Assembly (NCBI GenBank): GCA_950097015.1
Contig: CATNEN010000012.1
Location: 2,349,501 to 2,413,500, forward strand
Direction of reading: 5' to 3'
Source: Macrostomum hystrix
Lineage: Eukaryota; Platyhelminthes; Macrostomidae
Length of the DNA stretch: 64,000 bases
The notes under the pieces are model-generated. The model ran no database searches. It was not told where the DNA came from and saw only the letters and a program-made list of their open reading frames with translations. This document shows, in pieces, positions 48,691 to 61,108 of the stretch. Each line of letters starts with the position of its first letter. Position 1 is the stretch's first letter. A program made the position numbers and the translations under genes.

Positions 48691-49660
48691 TGAGGGCATT
48701 TTTAAGCTTGGGATTCGTGAAGATTAGGCAATTTGAAGCATTCCGTTTGGGGATTTCTAGGAAACTCCAAGATGGTGCCTCACCTCCACTCCAGCACTCC
48801 CACCTCCCAACCTCCCGCTAGCAGCTCCGCTCTCCCACCGCAGTCTATTCCCTTGCTCCTATTTCTCCCATAGCAGCCTCTCTGCGCCCGTGCAGCTGCA
48901 ACAACTGCTGGAAGCGGTCAGCCCCAGTGCGGCAGTACCGCTTGTAGGCAGAAAAATTAATGAGCTACCGCAGCGAGCCACCTAGCCAGTCAGTTAGTTG
49001 GCCCACTCTACTTGGAGAGAGAGAGAGAAGCATGACAGGCAAAAAAGTTCCCCAAAAAGCTATGAAAGCTCTCCCTCAAGGATCCCAGCATGCAGTGTCC
49101 GCTGCGGCTGCAGCTGCCTGCCGACGCTGCCGCCGCTGCCGCCGCCGCCGCTACTCCATCGCTGTTTTGGCCGTGAGAATCGCGCAGCTGTGAAATATTT
49201 ATGCTGGGACAACCAACCCCCTCCTTCTCTACTAACCCACCCCAATGCAACCCGGCCTCCCACCAAGATTAAACAATGCCCCCCTTGCGTCCATCGGCAG
49301 CTGGCTCTCTGGCCCAGGCTCCACCTTTCTGAGCAGCCTCATCAGTCAGCGGCTGTTCTCATCCGTGCCTGCATGAGATCGGCCATTTCATCTGCCATAT
49401 AGTGTGCTGTATATTCAATTAAGAATACGCGCGCACACACACACGAGAGCACAGGTACAGAGGTATGCTGACAAAAGCTAAAAAACTGTTGCATTTTTCC
49501 TTCTTTATATCGGAGGGATTTGCCGATGCGAGAAACTAGGCGGGGGAGGCAATTTATGTTGAAACAGTTTTTGGCCCTGAATGCTCTCCCACTATGGGGA
49601 TTAATCATGCAGGCTTTGCTTCTATACTCAACTGCATTTTAAACTGCACATAAACTACTC
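48691..49660. other. Spacer with GCC-rich patch
   Basis: A (GCC/GCT)n patch at about 49100-49155 opens alanine- or arginine-rich frames on both strands. No family recognised. Confidence 0.4.
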
Positions 49661-49664
49661 CTAG

Positions 49665-50162
49665 ATATCTAATCTCTCCTAGATCTCTACTCTCTCCTAT
49701 ATCTCTACCCTCTCCTATATCTCTACTCTCTCCTAGATCTCTACTCTCTCCTAGATCTCTACGCTCTCCTAGATCTCTACTCCCTCCTAGATCTCTACTC
49801 TCTCCTAGATCTCTACTCTCTCCTATATCTCTACTCTCTCCTAGATCTAAACTCTCTCCTAGATCTCTACGCTCTCCTAGATCTCTACTCCCTCCTATAT
49901 CTCTACTCTCTCCTAGATCTAAACTCTCTCCTAGATCTCTACGCTCTCCTAGATCTCTACTCCCTCCTAGATCTCTACTCTCTCCTATATCTCCACTCTC
50001 TCCTATATCTCTACTCTCTCCTATATCTCTACTCTCTCCTATATCTCTACTCTCTCCTATATCTCTACTCCCTCCTAGATCTCTACTCCCTCCTAGATCT
50101 CTACTCTCTCCTAGATCTCCACTCTCTGATAGATCTCTACTCTCTTCTAGATCTTCTCTCTC
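49665..50162 (+). repeat. 18-bp satellite
   Basis: About 28 copies of ctctcctagatctctact, with tatatctc and tagatctaa variants. The period is a multiple of 3, so a minus-strand Glu/Ser/Arg/Asp frame stays open and is rejected. Confidence 0.95.
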
Positions 50163-50468
50163 CTGATTCCTCAAATGTCAATGCCTTGTCTTTTCTCTTC
50201 TTTTCTAATCTTAAAAAAGCTGAAGACACGCCTCCTAGTACAAATATAGAAAAAGAGTAGGTAATTTCTCTTGCAAACAATACAGCTTAGCCATCAAACC
50301 CATCAGCACCTGTCAGTTTCACAGGGGGTTCAATATTTGATGCGGTCAGGTCCCCTCATGGCACTTGTACAAGTCAAAAGACAATGAAAAATTAAAGAAA
50401 ATTCGTTTCAGGTTAAAGATACGTAAGTTAATTATTTGTCTGCCGCAGGTGCACTGTCAGTGCACAGT
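50163..50468. other. Spacer downstream of the canonical POU4 gene
   Basis: No gene recognised. Confidence 0.4.
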
Positions 50469-50474
50469 TTTATT
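50469..50474 (-). terminator. Possible poly(A) signal of POU4 gene
   Basis: AATAAA on the minus strand, 500 nt past the stop at 50974. Closer signals were not seen. Confidence 0.35.
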
Positions 50475-50973
50475 TTTCGATGCGTTAGAGACACAGATAG
50501 ACACATATTGCTATATAATTTATATATATAAACAAAGAAGACAATATTATTTAAATAGAACTGAGACTGAACTTGCAATCCGATGTGACAACACCAAATC
50601 ATCAGCACAGGATTTCTTAAAAGCAAAAATTAATTGCACAAATGAACACAAAAAACACAATTAACAGAGGTGCGCAAAACAGACTAGAGACAGGACGAAA
50701 AATGGAGTAAATAGAATAACCAAAACTTGCACAAAACTACTAAACATACTAATAAGAATTCTACGTGCAGAATTGTTTTGTTCGAATCATTGCTGGGTGT
50801 TAAAAGCAAACAGACACAGAGGATTAAACAGTACACACAAGCCATAAAAGAACAGGAAATGCAACATGAGAAAATGGACACCAAATTTGTATAGCGCAGG
50901 CGAGCACAGAACGCAACATCGCTCGAATCACAGAGGTCCAAAGTGTCTATGGCCAAATGTGACAGCGCTCTGC

Positions 50974-52581
50974 TCAGGGCGGACTCATTGGAAGCATGCC
51001 GGGCGAGGCGAACTTCATCCGCTTCTGCTTCTGGCGCTGGTTGCAGAACCAGACTCGCACAACGTTCTTCTTCAGGTTGAGCTTCTCGGCAATCTGGGCG
51101 ATCTTCTCGGAGGACGGCCGCGGCTGCACGTGGAAGTAAGCCTCCAGCGAGCGCTTCTCGGCGTCCGTTATCGACGTCCGCTTGCGCTTCTTGTCTAGGC
51201 CGTCGCCGTAGACATCCGGGTTCTTCTGCCGCTCCATGGCGACGTGCTCGGCCTCCTCCAGCCAGGCGTGGAGCACCGGCTTCAGCGCGATCATGTTGTT
51301 GTGGCTCAAGGTCAGCGACTCGAACCGGCAGATGGTGGACTGGGACAGCGAGCCGACGCCGGGCAGTTTCAGGTTGCCGAGAGCCTTGCCAACATCGGCC
51401 TGAGTGACGCCCAGTTTAATGCGCCTCTGTTTGAAGCGCTCGGCGAAGGCTTCGAGTTCGCGCGGATCGTAATCTAATTCGCCGATTGACGGCGTCGGCA
51501 TGTGCAACGGCATGGCGTAGTGATGCTGCTGGCCTTGAGGCGATGCTGGGCTGCCGCAACCGCCCGCCAGGCCCATGTGGGCGTTGGAGTTGATTGCGCC
51601 GGGGGAGGTATTGATTGCGTAGGCGGCTGATGCGGGATAAGCGTAGCCCGCCACAGCCCCCATCGCGTGCAGATGCGACTCGAAGCCGGAGCTGTGGTGC
51701 ATGTCCTGCATGTACAGGGCGTGCTGATGCTGCTGCTGATGCTGCTGCTGCTGCTGCTGTGCATGATGAAGCTGATGTTGATGCTGAGATGCGTGGTGCA
51801 ATAGCTGCTGCTGCTGCTGCTGCTGTTGCTGCTGTTGAAGCTGCTGAGAATGCTGCTGAAGCTGCGGTGGCGGCGGCTGCTGCTGCTGCTGCATCTGCTG
51901 GCTAAGCGTTGGTCGGCATGGAGTCTCGAAGCCGGTAGCGTAATGCAAGCCGTCATGGTGATGCCGCAGGAATGGCACGGTCGGCATGGCGCGCGGCTTG
52001 ATGTCGCCGCTCTCAACCAGATTAGCAGCTCGGACCAGGATGTTCTCATCCAGATTGAATGCGGCAGCCTGTAGTGGTGACCGAGTGGGTTGGCTGAGGA
52101 TGAGTACAGATTTCGAACCTGCCAGTCATCCGTTTCAAATACAAATGATGCATTGATGTCAGGTTTTATGCCAAGTGAAACTGCTCGCCGTTTATAACAA
52201 AAATCCCCCTAAAATAAACACTGTAAGCTTTCTCACGCATCAGTTTCATCTTTCAAATCCACCCCTACTCCTTCACTGGATGCGTTCAAGCTATTTGCCA
52301 ACCGAGCAAACATTGGTAAGCTCGTGTAGGGCAGTGAAGTGAAGCCTTGCTTTGAATCTTTAGGGATCAGAAAGAAGTACAATTTATTCGATGGCGAAAC
52401 TCACCGACGATCCGCACCTCCGCATGGCCTCCCAGGAGTTTCGGTACTGCGCTCCGCCCGCTCCCTGGTACAGGCCGTCCATCATGTCCTGATGATGCGG
52501 GTTGCCAGCCGCTGCCGCGGTCGCCGCCGCAGCCGCAGCCGCTGCCGCGGCCGCAGCAGCCGACTGGCCCCAATCGTCCAT
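50974..52581 (-). CDS. POU4: POU class IV (Brn3/POU4) homeobox transcription factor, canonical
   Basis: Two coding exons, 52581-52405 and 52068-50974, separated by a 336-bp phase-0 GT/AG intron; 423 residues. Exon 1 has MDDWGQS, a polyalanine run, and ends with NSWEAMRRCGSS. Exon 2 opens with FNLDENILVRAANLVESGDI. Joined, these two parts form the POU-IV box, which is interrupted by an intron here as in vertebrate POU4 genes. A long Gln/His-rich region from CAG/CAC tracts follows. The POU-specific domain comes next (DPRELEAFAERFKQRRIKLG, then GVGSLSQSTICRFESLTLSH), then the homeodomain (KKRKRTSITDAEKRSLEAYF, then VVRVWFCNQRQKQKRMKF), 11 residues before the stop. These factors specify sensory neurons in bilaterians. 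An open GC-rich frame extends about 80 codons upstream without an ATG. Confidence 0.94.
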
Positions 52582-52817
52582 AGCGGAGGAGGCGGAGGCT
52601 GGCCAGACGTTGATGCCGCCGCAGCCGGGGCCGCCGACGCCCCTGCCGACGCCACTGCTGCTTCCGCTGCCACTGCTGCTAGTGCTGTTGTTGCGGCTGC
52701 GGCTAGCGTCGCCCCGTTGATGGACGTAGGCGCCGCCGCCGACGACGCCTCCGCCGCCAGCCAGCCTGACGCCGAAGTCGGCCGAATGCGAGTTTGCGAG
52801 CGCCGTGGCTGCTTCAA
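52482..52817 (-). promoter_or_regulatory. Overlapping upstream ORF of POU4
   Basis: ATG at 52817, in a different frame from POU4, opens a 111-codon Ala-rich frame that overlaps the POU4 start at 52581. If the transcript begins upstream of 52817 this could reduce initiation at the POU4 ATG. A TATA-like ttaaata lies at about 52842-52848 (minus strand), just upstream. Confidence 0.3.
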
Positions 52818-52819
52818 TT

Positions 52820-53715
52820 GACTGCTCCCTCCAAACTCTCTATTTAAGCAAGACTAATTCCCACCTCTTTCTTTCGCTCGCTTCTCTCAGCAACCCCCCT
52901 GAAGCCTAGAAACGTGGTAACCGCGGCTTTGCAAAGCACAATTACGCCGGGGTCCTTCGGCACAAGTGTTTGTTTGTTTCCGAGCGTTGCCAAACTGGGC
53001 AAAGGTCTGGACAGAACGGGGGGAACAGTACACGGGGTGGTCGCAGGTCAGCAGTCTGGTCCACTGAGTCTACAGCTTCTCCTGTCTGTGCACGCGGCTC
53101 AGGTGAATAATTTAGCTGGCTGAATAATTCAAACTTTCAACACTTTAAATTGAGGGCCAGCTCTTTCTTCAATGCTGCGGAGGTGGGGTGGGGGCGCCGG
53201 ATCAGTGCCCGCCTCTCCTCCGCTCTCGATACCTCCCCACATTCTCCCCCGTTCCCAGATCCCGCAAGAGGTTTGAGTCCGTTCTCATCCCAGTCTGGGA
53301 GCAAATGGCTCCCTGGCTGCCGCCCGCAGGGGGTCAGTTGGGCTAGCCTCCTCGAAGCCGCGGACCAATGAGCGACGCCCTTCGGGTGAAGGGTTTGGGG
53401 ATGCGAGGATGGGGAAGGGTGGGATATTTTCTGCGCCTGTTAGAGCTGAGTCGATTCTCTTGTGGTGTCCAGTCTGGCCCACTTTCCAGCGCGCGAGAAG
53501 AGAGGGGAAAACTGAGGAGAAAATGGGATCAAGCATTCGAGATCCCATTGGGCCAATTTTTGCGGTGTTAAAGGTAGCGGTCAATTGTGTTTGAGCAGCT
53601 GTGTGCCAATAAAGCACGCGCCACTCATGGGTCGTTCAGTTAAACTGAATGCCAAGCGGCTTGTGATTTCACTTCATTTATGAAGGAACCAGCAATGCTC
53701 ATCTTGCAGGAATGA
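52820..53715. other. Upstream region of POU4
   Basis: GC-moderate sequence with open frames on both strands (53150-53617) but no recognised protein. Probably promoter-proximal DNA. Confidence 0.4.
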
Positions 53716-53719
53716 TGGG

Positions 53720-54360
53720 ATACCGACAATCTTGGGATTAAACGAATGAAGGGGATATTAACAATCTTGGGATTAAACGAATGAAGGGGATATTAACAAT
53801 CTTGGGATTCGAAGAATGAAGGGGATATCAACAATCTTGGGATTCGAAGAATGAAGGGGATATCAACAATCTTGGGATTCGAAGAATGAAGGGGATATTA
53901 ACAATCTTGGGATTCGAAGAATGAAGGGGATATCAACAATCTTGGGATTAAACGAATGAAGGGGATATTAACAATCTTGGGATTCGAAGAATGAAGGGGA
54001 TATTAACAATCTTGGGATTCGAAGAATGAAGGGGATATCAACAATCTTGGGATTCGAAGAATGAAGGGGATATTAACAATCTTGGGATTAAACGAATGAA
54101 GGGGATATTAACAATCTTGGGATTCGAAGAATGAAGGGGATATCAACAATCTTGGGATTCGAAGAATGAAGGGGATATCAACAATCTTGGGATTAAACGA
54201 ATGAAGGGGATATTAACAATCTTGGGATTCGAAGAATGAAGGGGATATCAACAATCTTGGGATTAAACGAATGAAGGGGATATCAACAATCTTGGGATTA
54301 AACGAATGAAGGGGATATTAACAATCTTGGGATTTGACCAATGAAGGGGATATTGACAAT
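53720..54360 (+). repeat. 35-bp satellite
   Basis: About 18 copies with core ggggatatcaacaatcttgg. Two unit types (ending gaaga or aacga) alternate in an irregular order. Confidence 0.95.
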
Positions 54361-55464
54361 CTTGAAATTCATTCAAACAATTCAATGATTCTCTTGACTT
54401 CATATATCTGATATTTGAGGCTGAGGAGCTAAATGAAAAATTAATTACTCGTATTTATCTACCTACAATGCGATTTTGCTAAGTGGTTCTAAATGTCTTT
54501 CAAAAACAGAACTCCTCCAGCGTCCGGGTTTTGACAGAAAATTGAAAATGAAAGCTGCTATCTGTTTCAAGTGAGACACTCAGCCCAATGCACTTCACAA
54601 GTTAAACAATGTAGAACAATATCAAATGGGGTCGAATTGTCTATACACGTGCCCAATCGATGAAAAGGCCTGTATGCTCACGATATCGGGCTGGACAGCA
54701 GGTATTGTTTAACCTTACCTTGTTGGTGTTGTCAGTTTGATAACCCCGAATCGCAAGAGATTGCATCACCCATCATCTGCTGACAAGATTTTGCCTAGTG
54801 GGACTTGAGCGCAAATATGTGCCATATTAGGCTTGGGAAAGCAAAACACAGTGCGGCCCAACACAGAGTTTAATTAACCCACCAGACTCTTGCCTACCTT
54901 TGCTCCTCTTCATCACCAGGGTTTTGAGTTGTGGTATGGGCTAAGGCTTCAGTTTGAACTATGAAATATTTCTATAAGGCCTAAGTAATCGCGCCGAGAA
55001 TTAATAATTAACAATCTTTTGGGTTCCAGCTAAACAGAGATAACGATTTTCCTCATCTAACTAGCTGGCAAAATCTCCAGTGCGACAGCAATATGAAAGC
55101 AGATATTTTCATAAGCTGTAATATAACAATGCCTGTTATAATACTTCTGTGAAACAAACCTGCACTGCCTCCACTAACCATGAATGCGTGCGTGGTCATT
55201 AATTAAAAAACTGTTTATGAATGAGAAATAAACTTGCCACCGCTCAAACACATCGCTTTTATATAAACACATCGAAACAGAAGGCGGGCGAATCACTTTG
55301 ACAAACAAATGCGAATTGACCCCTCTTAGATGCATTATTAAATTTGTTACCTTGATTTTTAGAAACACAAAGATTAACAATGGAATGGGACACACGGGAA
55401 ATTATGTGCTGGTTAGATCAGAAAGGCAACAATGAAAAGGCTGTATAATATAAACATGTACATG
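54361..55464. other. Unassigned spacer
   Basis: AT-rich; no gene recognised. Confidence 0.45.
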
Positions 55465-55465
55465 A

Positions 55466-55835
55466 AGAAGAGTAGATGAGAGGGGCGGAAGAGTAGATGA
55501 GAGGGGCGGAAGAGTAGATGAGAGGGGCGGAAGAGTAGATGAGAGGGGCGGAAGAGTAGATGAGAGGGGCGGAAGAGTAGATGAGAGGGGCGAAAGATTA
55601 GATGAGAGGGGCGGAAGAGTAGATGAGATGGGCGGAAGAGTAGATGAGAGGGGCGGAAGAGTAGATGAGAGGGGCGGAAGAGTAGATGTGAGGGGGGGGT
55701 AAGAGTAGATGAGATGGGCGGAAGAGTAGATGAGAGGGGCGGAAGAGTAGATGAGAGGGGCGGAAGAGTAAATGAGAGGGGCGAAAGAGTACAAGTGAGG
55801 GGCGGAAGAGCAGATGATAGGGGCGGAAGAGCGGA
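55466..55835 (+). repeat. 21-bp satellite just 3' of GNB1L
   Basis: About 17 copies with core agtagatgagaggggcggaa. It lies 160-530 nt downstream of the GNB1L stop (gene on minus strand), probably in its 3' UTR or just beyond. Confidence 0.94.
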
Positions 55836-55993
55836 CAAAAGTAGCGGAAGAGGATAATATCCGCGGAAGAGCAGATAAAAGAGGAAGAGCGAAGAAGTTA
55901 AAAGAAAGAAACCATTTGAAAATAGTTATATCAAAACTCAAGCAAAGTTCGTATCGCGGTTCGAATTCAGAAATGCAGCGCCAAGAACAAGTC

Positions 55994-57165
55994 TCAGTGT
56001 CGCTGCTGAGCATAGAGCTCCCAGGCGCAGATCAGGCCCTCCTTATCTCCGCTATAAAAACAGCCGGTCTCAGAATTGAATGCCAGCGCGCTAACACTGC
56101 TACTATGAGTAGACAGTACGGCGAGCGGCTTGCAGGCTCTGCCAGAATAGACTCGAATTCTCGTGTCCCAGGAGGCGGACAGCAGCAGGCGACCGTCTGG
56201 CCGGTAGGTCAGGCAGCCGACGCCCGGACTGGGGCCGCTGGTCCTGCCGCGCAGGCTCACCCGGATGCCGTCCACGCTTATCAAGGCGAAGTCGGGCGTG
56301 GCCGAGCCGGCCACTCCACGGCCCGCCGCGGGGCTGTAGTCTATGGCCATAACTGGCTCTTCAAATAGGCGAATGCGGCAAAGGCGCGCCGGCCAGCGAA
56401 TCAGTTCGCAGTGGCCGCTCTCGTAGCCGGCTAGGAAGAAGGGCAGACTGGTAGCGGACGAGGGAGCAGAAGGATCGATTGGGGCGGGTAAGGGGGCGGA
56501 AGAATTGGAGGAAGCGGCAGACGGGGCAGAAGGGTCGGAGCAGGCGGTAGTGCGGGCGGAAGGATCGGAGGATGTGGAAGTGGGGGCGGAGGAGGGGGCG
56601 GAAGGATCGGAGCTGGCGGTATTAGCCGCTACAACCAGAGCCAGGGCCATGCAGACGCCGAGTTCGGACTTGTCAAAAGCGTAGATTTCCGATTCTCCAA
56701 CAGCTGCAGCCGTTTGAAAAAATCGGCACCGCAAAGTCTCTCCGCCGCTGCCCGGATACAGGAGGAAAGCTGGAGTAGCTAGGGCGCGGCAGAAGGTCAA
56801 ATCGCAGGCGTCCGAAATGCGCACCTCCGACTCAGACAAGCAGCGAGCCGAATCCGCGTTCAAATCAACGTGCCACAACAAAATTAGGCCGTCACGTCCC
56901 TGGCTAGCTACTAGCAGTAGGCTAGGCAGAAAGTTTAGCGACAAAATTGCGGCCGAATGAGCACCCGAGCGAGTTTCCAGCGGCCTGCGGACGCGCAGAT
57001 CCCAGCAGACCAGCTGGCCGGACTGGTGGCCGGAGAGCAGCAGCTGGCGAGGGCAGCCGCGGTCGACGGCAAGGGAGGCCAGGGCGGTTACTGGCGAGCT
57101 CAGCGCCCGCAGGGTAAAAGCTGGCACGCAGGGATTCTCCGACTGCGGGCATCCGGCAGATATGG
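55994..57165 (-). CDS. GNB1L: WD40 protein GNB1L (guanine nucleotide-binding protein beta-like 1), 5' end unresolved
   Basis: WD-repeat protein of the GNB1L/WDR14 family, reported to support stability of PIKK kinases. The visible exon runs from an acceptor at 57165 or, alternatively, 57142 to the stop at 55994, about 383-390 residues. Diagnostic segments: FTLRALSSPVTALAS, LLLSGHQSGQLVCWDLR, SQGRDGLILLWHVD, FFLAGYESGHCELIRW, EEPVMAIDYSPAAGRGVAGS, YRPDGRLLLSASWDTRIRVY and KPLAVLSTHSSSVSALAF. Most align by eye with human GNB1L blocks in order. An insertion of about 55 residues rich in Ser, Ala and Pro, with repeated DPSAP, lies before the LAGYE block. The first few residues must come from an upstream exon beyond the 31-bp array; it was not found. 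The ATG at 57226 lies in repeat DNA and is rejected. Confidence 0.9.
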
Positions 57166-57169
57166 CTGC

Positions 57170-59310
57170 TTTCTCCAACCACAAACCCTCTCTAATTAGT
57201 GAGTCTGCAACCACAACCCTCTCCAATTAGTGAGTCTGCAACCACAAACCCTCTCCAATTAGTGAGTCTGCAACCACAACCCTCTCTAATTAGTGAGTCT
57301 GCAACCACAACCCTCTCCAATTAGTGAGTCTGCAACCACAACCCTCTCTAATTAGTGAGTCTGCAACCACAACCTTCTCTAATTAGTGAGTCTGCAACCA
57401 AAACCCTCTCTAATTAGTGAGTCTGCAACCACAACCCTCTCTAATTAGTGAGTCTGCAACCACAACCTTCTCTAATTAGTGAGTCTGCAACCAAAACCCT
57501 CTCTAATTAGTGAGTCTGCAACCACAACCCTCTCTAATTAGTGAGTCTGCAACCACAACCCTCTCTAATTAGTGAGTCTGCAACCACAACCCTCTCTAAT
57601 TAGTGAGTCTGCAACCACAACCCTCTCCAATTAGTGAGTCTGCAACCACAACCCTCTCCAATTAGTGGGTCTGCAACCACAACCCTCTCCAATTAGTGAG
57701 TCTGCAACCACAACCCTCTCCAATTAGTGGGTCTGCAACCACAACCCTCTCCAATTAGTGAGTCTGCAACCACAAACCCTCTCCAATTAGTGAGTCTGCA
57801 ACCACAACCCTCTCTAATTAGTGAGTCTGCAACCACAACCCTCTCCAATTAGTGAATCTGCAACCACAACCCTCTCCAATTAGTGAGTCTGCAACCACAA
57901 CCCTCTCCAATTAGTGAGTCTGCAACCAAAACCCTCTCCAATTAGTGAGTCTGCAACCACAAACCCTCTCCAATTAGTGAGTCTGCAACCACAACCCTCT
58001 CCAATTAGTGAGTCTGCAACCACAACCCTCTCCAATTAGTGAGTCTGCAACCACAAACCCTCTCCAATTAGTGAGTCTGCAACCACAACCCTCTCCAATT
58101 AGTGAGTCTGCAACCACAACCCTCTCCAATTAGTGAGTCTGCAACCACAACCCTCTCCAATTAGTGAGTCTGCAACCACAAACCCTCTCCAATTAGTGAG
58201 TCTGCAACCACAACCCTCTCTAATTAGTGAGTCTGCAACCACAACCCTCTCTAATTAGTGAGTCTGCAACCACAACCCTCTCTAATTAGTGAGTCTGCAA
58301 CCACAACCCTCTCCAATTAGTGAGTCTGCAACCACAACCCTCTCTAATTAGTGAGTCTGCAACCACAACCCTCTCCAATTAGTGAGTCTGCAACCAAAAC
58401 CCTCTCCAATTAGTGAGTCTGCAACCACAACCCTCTCCAATTAGTGAGTCTGCAACCACAACCCTCTCTAATTAGTGAGTCTGCAACCACAACCCTCTCT
58501 AATTAGTGAGTCTGCAACCACAACCCTCTCTAATTAGTGAGTCTGCAACCACAACCCTCTCTAATTAGTGAGTCTGCAACCACAACCCTCTCTAATTAGT
58601 GAGTCTGCAACCACAACCCTCTCTAATTAGTGAGTCTGCAACCACAAACCCTCTCCAATTAGTGAGTCTGCAACCACAACCCCTCCAATTAATGAGTCTG
58701 CAACCACAACCCTCTCTAATTAGTGAGTCTGCAACCACAACCCTCTCTAATTAGTGAGTCTGCAACCACAACCCTCTCCAATTAGTGAGTCTGCAACCAC
58801 AACCCTCTCCAATTAGTGAGTCTGCAACCACAACCCTCTCCAATTAGTGAGTCTGCAACCACAACCCTCTCTAATTAGTGAGTCTGCAACCACAACCCTC
58901 TCCAATTAGTGAGTCTGCAACCAAAACCCTCTCCAATTAGTGAGTCTGCAACCACAACCCTCTCCAATTAGTGAGTCTGCAACCACAACCCTCTCTAATT
59001 AGTGAGTCTGCAACCACAACCCTCTCTAATTAGTGAGTCTGCAACCACAACCCTCTCTAATTAGTGAGTCTGCAACCACAACCCTCTCTAATTAGTGAGT
59101 CTGCAACCACAACCCTCTCTAATTAGTGAGTCTGCAACCACAACCCTCTCTAATTAGTGAGTCTGCAACCACAACCCTCTCTAATTAGTGAGTCTGCAAC
59201 CACAACCCTCTCTAATTAGTGAGTCTGCAACCACAACCCTCTCTAATTAGTGAGTCTGCAACCACAACCCTCTCTAATTAGTGAGTCTGCAACCACAACC
59301 CTCTACGAGT
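57170..59310 (-). repeat. 31-bp satellite upstream of GNB1L exon
   Basis: About 69 copies with core aattagtgagtctgcaacca. In gene sense (minus strand) each unit reads ttgtggttgcag followed by actcactaatt, that is, an AG acceptor and a ctaat branch-point-like string. It abuts the real acceptor at 57166. Confidence 0.96.
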
Positions 59311-59934
59311 ATAATTAGTGGGTCTTTGTAACTAAATGTTTTAATATAAAATTTTATACCCACTTAAATTCTATCGTTTGTTCAATCCGAAAGAGCTAAT
59401 TCCATAGCTTAAGGTAATATTAAATAGTGTTAAACACAATAGCAAACCAGTAAAGAAACGAATGAAATACGAGTTATCAGCAACAGGATTATCAAAAGGT
59501 GTCAGTCAAATTGCCTTTATCAAATCGAACAGACTCAAATGCCTGAATCTTAGTTGTGTGTATTTCCAGACAACGGACATAGCTAAGCAGATAAGAAAGG
59601 CTTTAGGAAAACGAAGGTACACAAAGACAACATAGAAAATAACAGAGAACGGAATAGCTAATTTAAGGTAAGTGAATAACAGCTTAAGTTTTGAGCAATA
59701 AAAAATCAAGCCTGCTACAGTATTTTTTATTTAAACACGTAGAAAAATCCTATACACAAATACAAGCTATAACATAAAATATTTGCTTCATTAAAAGCAA
59801 GCGCTATCCACAAGCTGTGCTAAGCAAAGCATCGGGATGGTTCTGGATAGAATACAATTGTGAAACGAGTAGGATAACAGTAAACAATTAGCAAAAAAAT
59901 AACTAATAAGAAACGAAAGCGGCTGGTACCTCAG
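59311..59934. other. AT-rich spacer
   Basis: May contain the missing first GNB1L exon but none could be recognised. Confidence 0.4.
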
Positions 59935-60620
59935 CTGGAGTTTGAAAATGAGGTGGTGGGTGCCTCAGCTGGAGTTTGAAAATGAGGTGGTGGGTGCCTC
60001 AGCTGGAGTTTGAAAATGAGGTGGTGGGTGCCTCAGCTGGAGTTTGAAAATGAGGTGGTGGGTGCCTCAGCTGGAGTTTGAAAATGAGGTGGTGGGTGCC
60101 TCAGCTGGAGTTTTAAAATGAGGTGGTGGGTGCCTCAGCTGGAGTTTGAAAATGAGGTGGCGGGTGCCCCAGCTGGAGTTTGAAAATGAGGTGGTGGGTA
60201 CCTCAGCTGGAAATTGAAAATGAGGTGGTGGGTGCCCCAGCTGGAGTGAAAATGAGGTGGTGGGTGCCCCAGCTGGGGTGAGAAAATGAGGTGGTGGGTG
60301 CCCCAGCTGGGGTGAGAAAATGAGGTGGTGGGTGCCCCAGCTGGAGTGAAAATGAGGTGGTGGGTGCCCCAGCTGGGGTGAGAAAATGAGGTGGTGGGTG
60401 CCCCAGCTGGGGTGAGAAAATGAGGTGGTGGGTGCCCCAGCTGGGGTGAGAAAATGAGGTGGTGGGTGCCCCAGCTGAGGTGAGAAAATGAGGTGGTGGG
60501 TGCCCCAGCTGGGGTGAGAAAAGGAGGTGGTGGGTGCCTCAGCTAGGGTGAGCAAATGAGGTTGATGGTGCCTCAGCTGGGGTGAGCAAATGAGGTTGAT
60601 GGTGCCTCAGCTGGGGTGCA
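59935..60620 (+). repeat. 30-34-bp satellite
   Basis: About 21 copies with core gaggtggtgggtgcctcagc. Left units are 34 bp (ggagtttgaaaat); right units are 28-30 bp (ggggtgagaaaat). Confidence 0.94.
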
Positions 60621-61108
60621 AAATGGTTGAGTTCTATTTCAGGGTTAATAGAATGATGTGTTGGTCGAAGGTTGACTTAAAGTGGCGATTTGTCTATTAA
60701 ACTGTTTCTAGCAACTACAGTCTACCAACGTCTGTGTACCATAAGCGTAGATCAAGCAGTCGAAACTTAACTAATTAACTGCCAATATAAAAATACTGAC
60801 GAAAAGTTTGTGAAAACAAAACTGGAACGTTTGATTTGAGATTTGTTAATTTAAAAAATACATTACAACTGTACTCTGCCATGTAAGTGAGTAATAAATT
60901 AAGTAAAAATACTTATTACATAACGGTTTATAAATCGCCTACTAACAGAACAAAGGAAACGGAAGCCAATCACAAAAAATTATTTTGAAAATTACTTGCT
61001 TATCAAACAGTGAAAAATACAGCAAGCTAGTAAAGCAACACATAGGTGCAACTCGGCAATTGAATCTTCGACTGCCTGTTTCTGTATAATTTCACGGCTT
61101 GACAATCA
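60621..61108. other. AT-rich spacer
   Basis: Nothing recognised. Confidence 0.45.

Noticed and set aside
49605-50174. Minus-strand 189-codon Glu/Ser/Arg/Asp frame
   Set aside because: It translates an 18-bp satellite and shows no domain.
51474-52074. Ser- or Ala-rich frames overlapping the POU4 exon in other frames
   Set aside because: They are shadows of the CAG/CAC tract. The POU frame carries all conserved domains.
57170-57226. ATG at 57226 as GNB1L start
   Set aside because: It lies in the last units of the 31-bp satellite. Coding similarity starts only after the acceptor near 57165 or 57142.
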